NCBI GenBank assembly: GCA_964006375.1
Contig: OZ023269.1
Span: forward strand, 60,832,968-60,896,967
DNA length: 64,000 nt
Direction of reading: 5' to 3'
Origin: Tillus elongatus
Taxonomy: Eukaryota; Arthropoda; Insecta; Coleoptera; Cleridae
Position 1 is the stretch's first letter. Each line of letters begins with the position of its first letter. This document shows, in pieces, positions 59,690 through 64,000 of this stretch. The position numbers and the translations under genes were made by a program. The notes beneath the pieces are model-generated. The model was not told the origin of the DNA and did not search any database. It worked only from the letters and a program-made list of their open reading frames with translations.

Positions 59690-60300
59690 GTCATTAACTG
59701 GGATTAGAATTCGTCATGTGGGAGTCGATTATAAGAGGTACAGGGACCTAGTCTACTGAGCTACGCACTAAATGCATTTACTAGCAGGTATATCCGATTG
59801 TTTAAGGTTTTACAATTTACACAAAATCATTTTGATTTACAATAAATTTTTTGTTCATATTTTAACGAAATCAAAGAAAATAACGACTTAGACACATATC
59901 TAGGAGCTTGCTGGTCATTTCTTGTAGTTATTTTCACTCACATTCTGATCAATCAATTTTGACGTTTTAACTTTCTTGAATCAGATTTAATTAATTAAAA
60001 ATTAATTCACCTGTAACTTTTTGTCTTTTAAGATAGAGTTCGGAATTTTGGTATGTAGGATACCCTTTATGACAGAAACCAGCGTACTAAACTTAGTTGC
60101 CCTCACTTTGTTATTTCCAGAGATACAATTTTTTTCGAAAGGAAACACAACATTTCCTGGGAAAACCTATGCCGATTTTTCTGACTAATGAACTTATCCA
60201 AGCCACTTGCAAAAGGAAGGTTTGTGCCAAATTTGATCAAAATTGGACTATTATTTTTTGAGTTATCGGTGTAATACATACTGTCACGACGCACGTAAAA
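59690..60300. repeat. Second copy of the 32.9-34.35 kb dispersed repeat
   Basis: Includes the tRNA-like head on the minus strand (B box at 59701-59712, A box at 59753-59764), the ATTTACAATAAATTTTTTGTTC region, and the segment up to AGTATTTTTTGAGTTATCGG-type sequence at 60260. Diverged (perhaps 85-90% by eye) from 32.9-34.35 kb. Confidence 0.8.
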
Positions 60301-60590
60301 TAAGTGCTCACTTCAATTGGACTGTATATGATTTTAATTACAATTATTGCGAACTACAGCTGCAACCCACATGGCTCATTTCTCCATATTGACTATTCTT
60401 ATCGCTTCCCTGTCATACGCCTTTTACGGAATATATCGCAGAGTTTCAAGAGTAGACAATTATTAATACAAAATTACCAATAACGAAACACTTGAGTAGG
60501 TATAGATGGTTCGTTCTGCAGCCACCTTCCACCTCCCACCTCCCGCTAGACTGGGAGGTGTGAGGCAGGAGGTGGAAGGTGGAACTTTAT
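60300..60590. other. Non-coding with a long GC-rich hairpin
   Basis: The 15-bp arms CCACCTTCCACCTCC (60522-60536) and GGAGGTGGAAGGTGG (60568-60582) enclose a nested 8-bp stem (60537-60544 / 60553-60560). It stands out in AT-rich DNA. Confidence 0.85.
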
Positions 60591-61300
60591 TGAGGATGAC
60601 ATAAGCTCTAACCTGAGATGACGTAATCCAAGATGGCGGCCGTTAGCGCGAAAATTCGAAAAAATTAAAATTTTAAAAGATTGTTAGGTTAAGTTTTTAA
60701 AATAAGAGGCTCCGCCATTTAGATTTTTGCAAAGAGTGACGTAAGCGAATATGGCGGTTGGCGCAGGCACAAACTCAACTTTTTAGTTTTTGCTTTAAAC
60801 CACACATGTTTGGTACCATTTTACTCGGCTTAGGAAGCAGAATTCAAAAATAGCATATGCACATGCGCAAACTCAACTTTTAGAGTTTTATGCCTAAACC
60901 CCACATGTTTGGTATCATTTTACTCGGCTCAGCAAGCATATTTTAAAAACCTAGAATATGCGAATACAAAACATGTTGAATATGACAACATAGCAACAAC
61001 CAGGAGGCAGAGAGGTGGAGAGTAAGAGCTTTAAACAACAAAAATTCTAAGAATATGCGACTGCCAGACATGTTGAATGTCACATATGACAACATAACAA
61101 CAAACAAAAATCCTAAGAATATGCGACTGCTAGACATGTTGAATATGGCAACATGGTAAAAGTTGTAAACCGAGAACAACCTAGAGCTTTAAACGAAAAT
61201 CCTAAGAATATGCGAATGCCAGACATGTTGAACGGCACATAGCAACAACCAACAGCTGCAAACCGAGAGTGACCTCGATTACAATCTGAACTGCGATTCA
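60590..61300. repeat. Repeat-rich region downstream of Polinton C
   Basis: Two copies of CACATGTTTGGTA(C/T)CATTTTACTCGG (60803, 60901) and four copies of AAGAATATGCGA(A/C)TGCCAGACATGTTGAA-type units (about 60950, 61045, 61108, 61200). TGACGTAA occurs at about 60617 and 60737, and AAGATGGCGG/ATATGGCGG twice. No gene. Confidence 0.8.
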
Positions 61301-61454
61301 TGTAACAGGAAATGAGTCATGTGTTTACCATTTTAGTCAGATGATGTCATTTAACGAAAGCAAGATGTTAGCAGTTTAAGGTTGAAAATAAAACAACTGA
61401 TTTAAATACAATTAATTTATTAGGATTAATTCACAAGACTTGCATACTAAAATA
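61301..61454. other. Downstream flank of the Polinton C capsid gene
   Basis: AT-rich with GGTTGAAAATAAAACAACTG and ATTAATTTATTAGG; a possible polyadenylation region for the capsid transcript on the minus strand. Nothing else. Confidence 0.4.
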
Positions 61455-62715
61455 TTACATAATGGCTCTTACAATACCAGTTAGAGGTTTATATTCAAAT
61501 ACACAATCATGAATAACTAAACAGTAAGCTTTAGTTCTATTTGCAAAATTGTTTTTGCTCATAAACTCCACTTTGATGTGCACCGTTGACGACTTAATTG
61601 ACTCATTCTGGTGTTGACAGTCGATTACAAATAGAGCTCGATCTTTAAACTCATCATAATTTAAGAGAGGCTCAGCCATGTTTTTATAACAAAAACTTTT
61701 TTGAAAATCTGTGTACATCTGGTAGGCTTCAGCATGTTTAACTTTTTCGAAATCCATATTCATAGATTCATAAGGGTAGCAATCTAAATTTAGGAACACT
61801 CGCAGATCCACCATACCAATATTATCGAAAGTCACCTTTCTTGCTTATCTTGTCTTTTCGATCTGTTTGAAATGCTATAATCACATATCCAGGTCTCTCT
61901 AAGTTTGTGGCAGTTTTAACAGACCACACATCTTTATTAATATCTCTAAGCGCTGGTAGCTCATATATATCCCATTTGGGATATGCTAGAAATACAGATG
62001 TCTTTTGCAATTTTATCCATCAGTTACAACTTCATTTTATCGTTTGGAAATATATGTTTTGCTTTTAAAAACATGTTGGTTACAGTAATTTTCGATATTG
62101 CTGTGCCAGTACTGTAATAGCTGTTGGCATCATTTCGAGCTCTTGTAAATCGGAAAGTATGTTTACCGCAGACACCCCTTTAAAGTGATGGAAGAAACTG
62201 AAGAGGAACCAAAGAAGTAGGAGTATGTGAAACTTGTCGTTTAAGGCGTTATGATCTGACGATACATTCAACCCTGCGTTGCTAAGAAATTTGGCTTCAT
62301 TCTTACTAAACGAAACCAGACTTTTGATGGTTGTTGTGGCATATGGGTCTCGTACTCGTTCCACTTCCTTCTTATTTTATTCAAAGGTCATTGAGTCAAA
62401 CAGAGATGCTCCGCCATTATTTGACATATAACACTCACCATCAGCTTTTTGTACTGCTAGAGGCTCCAGAGCACCTTCGATTATTAGAACTGACTCTGCT
62501 AGGCAGACAAATATATCTTGCTGATTGATGTTTATTACGACTTCATCACTGTTACCAAATGATGTAGTTGACGAATAGTAAGACCGCAGTTCTTCTCTAT
62601 CAATAGAATCGTCAAACTCAACATTATCGGAACGAAGTGTACGCTTCAAAGCTGCAGACTGTACTAAACTTGTTTTGGTAGATTCACTTGCTTTTATATC
62701 CTTAAAGACTAGCAT
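61455..62715 (-). pseudogene. Major capsid protein of Polinton C, decayed
   Basis: ATG at 62715, one base after the penton stop. The first part is open to a TAA at 62376-62374, continues in frame to 62080, then frame changes lead to 62010-61822 (PKWDIYELPALRD, FQTDRKDKI) and 61835-61455 (FLNLDCYPYES, VIDCQHQNESI, KAYCLVIHDC). All have counterparts in B's capsid protein at the same relative places. Confidence 0.88.
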
Positions 62716-62716
62716 T

Positions 62717-63387
62717 CTAAGCAATCTTTTTAAGGTTTAGATGAACAGACACCTCTTCACCTTGAAAGTTTACAGGAACTGAATCTTGGTCCACGATGTC
62801 GATGCTTATATTTGAAATATCTTGTTTGTTCACTTGTAAATAAATTAGATTCTTAGGTTAGATGTCGATTGCATAACCTGGATCAACCATTGGTGCAAAC
62901 TCATATAACGTATGTGAAGGTTTTCCGTTATAGTAGGAACCAGACATAATATTAGTTTCTATGCGAATCTGTTTAACATCCACTATTTCAACAGGTAAAT
63001 CAGATTCATGGAAGACACCTGGTCGAAGAACTTGCTTTGAAAACCCCAGCATTCGTCCAATCAAATCTAATGATGTTCGGATTAGGTCTCAGAATCAAAG
63101 TTAGTTGCTTTTGTTCACGTGTTTATGTAGCACCAATGAGTTCATTTTGAAGCAAGTTTTCCAAATGTGTTATTTCATATACACCAGTGGGTATCGTGAT
63201 GGTTCTCCAAGCAGCTCATTTTACATAAAATTTATTTTTACCTTTATATATGTTAGGTATGTTGTTGCATGTGTGAAAGCCTATCAAAGCAACAGCATAA
63301 CTACCATCTGGATCCAATTCAATTGGTGGATCGTAGTCTGTTGACAGGTGGGAGCTGCGGTCTTTCAACACAAAGGTTTGCGACATG
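62717..63387 (-). pseudogene. Penton-like protein of Polinton C, decayed
   Basis: ATG at 63387 (MSQTFVLKDR). A frame change near 63075 and a TAA at 62860-62858 interrupt it; the tail after the TAA still reads NLIYLQVNKQDIS and VSVHLNLKK before the TAG at 62719. Landmarks GRMLGFS and SGSYYNGKP match copy B (GKLLGFS, SGSYNNGKP). Confidence 0.88.
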
Positions 63388-63414
63388 ACTGATACACAGA
63401 GGCTACTGTTTGAG

Positions 63415-63829
63415 TCTTTTATTTAAAGATTTTAAACATAAGTGACCACAATTATAAGTATTATATGTAACAGTCTTTAAGGTAACATTGCAACTCGACT
63501 GGTGGCTTTAAGTTTCCATATAAGTCAAAGTACTCGGCTGTGTTACCACGTTTTCTCACTGCAACCGAATGATTGCCAGACTCCTTGTTGCTTTGTAAAT
63601 TCATGATGAATGATTCATTTTTACGCGGTTCATGTCGAGGTAGAGTATCTCGCATGTATACACCTCTTAAATATGGGATTTTCATTTTACCAGCAAATTT
63701 CACAAGATCTTCATTTGTTAGAGGTCTTGCTGGTAAACGACCTATTCGTTTTTTTTTTGCTTCTGTTGATACAACCCATAGCCGCCGCGGTGTTTCTTCA
63801 GATACAGACCTTTGCCGAGTCTCTTGCAT
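63415..63829 (-). pseudogene. Adenain-type protease of Polinton C, decayed
   Basis: Conserved landmarks RPLTNEDLVKFA, GVYMRDTLP and YFDLYGN. The His region reads GNHSVAVRKR (Trp after His lost) and a stop at about 63461 precedes the Cys box, which survives in another frame as YNCGHLCLKSL (63440-63410), with about 15 residues missing. Thus inactive. As in copy B it lies in the -1 frame to pX and overlaps it. Confidence 0.85.
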
Positions 63830-64000
63830 TTTGGTTTTAATTTCAAACCACTACCTCTCTTACCCATTGCGATAGCTTCTATTATCTTGTTGTGACGTTC
63901 TTCTTCCTCCAGTTTGTGCTTGGCTGCTGTCGCATCGTTAACCGCCTTAGCAATACCAGCAGCACCGCTACCCGCAGCACCAAGAGCTGAGAGACCACCA
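63742..64000 (-). CDS. pX/pVI-like protein of Polinton C, partial
   Basis: The frame from the window edge reads GGLSALGAAGSGAAGIAKAV, then a charged helix (KLEEEERHNKI), GSGLKLKPK and a basic tail to TAG at 63744-63742. Alignment with B's pX (GALGALAGGGASIAKTV, AKRHNMELE, GSGLFLKP) is clear. It extends beyond the window. The heptamer A_AAA_AAC (63754-63748) precedes the stop by one codon. Confidence 0.8.
   Translation of the reverse strand, partial: GGLSALGAAGSGAAGIAKAVNDATAAKHKLEEEERHNKIIEAIAMGKRGSGLKLKPKCKRLGKGLYLKKHRGGYGLYQQKQKKNE
63748..63754 (-). promoter_or_regulatory. Putative -1 frameshift site in Polinton C
   Basis: In the pX frame the codons are CAA AAA AAA AAC GAA TAG, so A_AAA_AAC is in phase; a -1 slip enters the protease frame, exactly as in copy B. 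Confidence 0.65.

Larger units (their letters stand above)
61455..64000 (-). mobile_element. Polinton copy C (different, decayed family), partial
   Basis: Minus-strand gene order pX - protease - penton - major capsid matches copy B, with clearly diverged proteins and several lesions. It runs off the right edge. The 51-aa gene of B is missing between penton and capsid. Its downstream genes and terminal repeat are not recognised between 60590 and 61455. Confidence 0.88.

Overview
This is an AT-rich eukaryotic (most likely insect or other arthropod) window made almost entirely of mobile elements. I recognise no host gene, rRNA or true tRNA. The animal assignment rests on the mix of Polinton/Maverick DNA elements, I-type and Jockey-type LINEs, a Penelope-like remnant, an insect-style LTR-element gag, tRNA-derived SINE-like heads and at least twelve long (TA)n tracts. 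The species cannot be named from sequence alone.

Positions 1-29089 hold two copies of one Polinton (virus-like, protein-primed DNA transposon), placed head to head. Copy A is on the minus strand from 10984 down past the left edge. Copy B is on the plus strand from 11054 to 29089. Their shared parts (1-8604 and 11054-20579) form a near-identical inverted repeat around a 2.45-kb segment present only in A. A has the left terminal inverted repeat (10575-10984) and B the right one (28677-29089). They are the same ~410-bp sequence in opposite orientation in element coordinates, beginning AG and ending CT. B lacks about 2.4 kb at its left end but has the whole gene set: DNA polymerase B (1361 aa, intact), three unknown genes downstream of it, then, in convergent orientation, integrase, a small protein, a conserved coiled-coil protein and the packaging ATPase; then, divergently, a basic pX/pVI-like protein, an adenain-type protease, a penton-like protein, a 51-aa protein and the major capsid protein. 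These are followed by a frameshifted small gene and two genes that read inward from the right terminal repeat. In A, polB carries a 2-nt deletion.

The most interesting signal is at the pX/protease boundary. The protease frame has no ATG, lies in the -1 frame relative to pX, and a canonical A_AAA_AAC slippery heptamer sits two codons before the pX stop. A second, diverged and decayed Polinton (copy C, minus strand, 61455 to beyond 64000) has the same heptamer in the same frame just before its pX stop. This suggests programmed -1 frameshifting that makes a pX-protease fusion.

Positions 29090-31080 hold the LTR-side part of an LTR retrotransposon (primer binding site and decayed gag, minus strand) that abuts B directly. 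Positions 31100-34500 are a tandem duplication of non-coding dispersed repeats including a tRNA-like head. 34740-36120 is an inverted pair of Penelope GIY-YIG endonuclease fragments. 37950-38784, 42700-43110 and 47570-47990 are LINE fragments in unique AT-rich DNA. 50200-53050 (minus, Jockey-type) and 53080-58790 (plus, I-type with RNase H) are two longer LINEs, meeting head to head at a 78-bp near-perfect palindrome. 59240-60300 repeats parts of the 31-34 kb region, and 60500-61300 is a repeat-rich stretch downstream of Polinton C.
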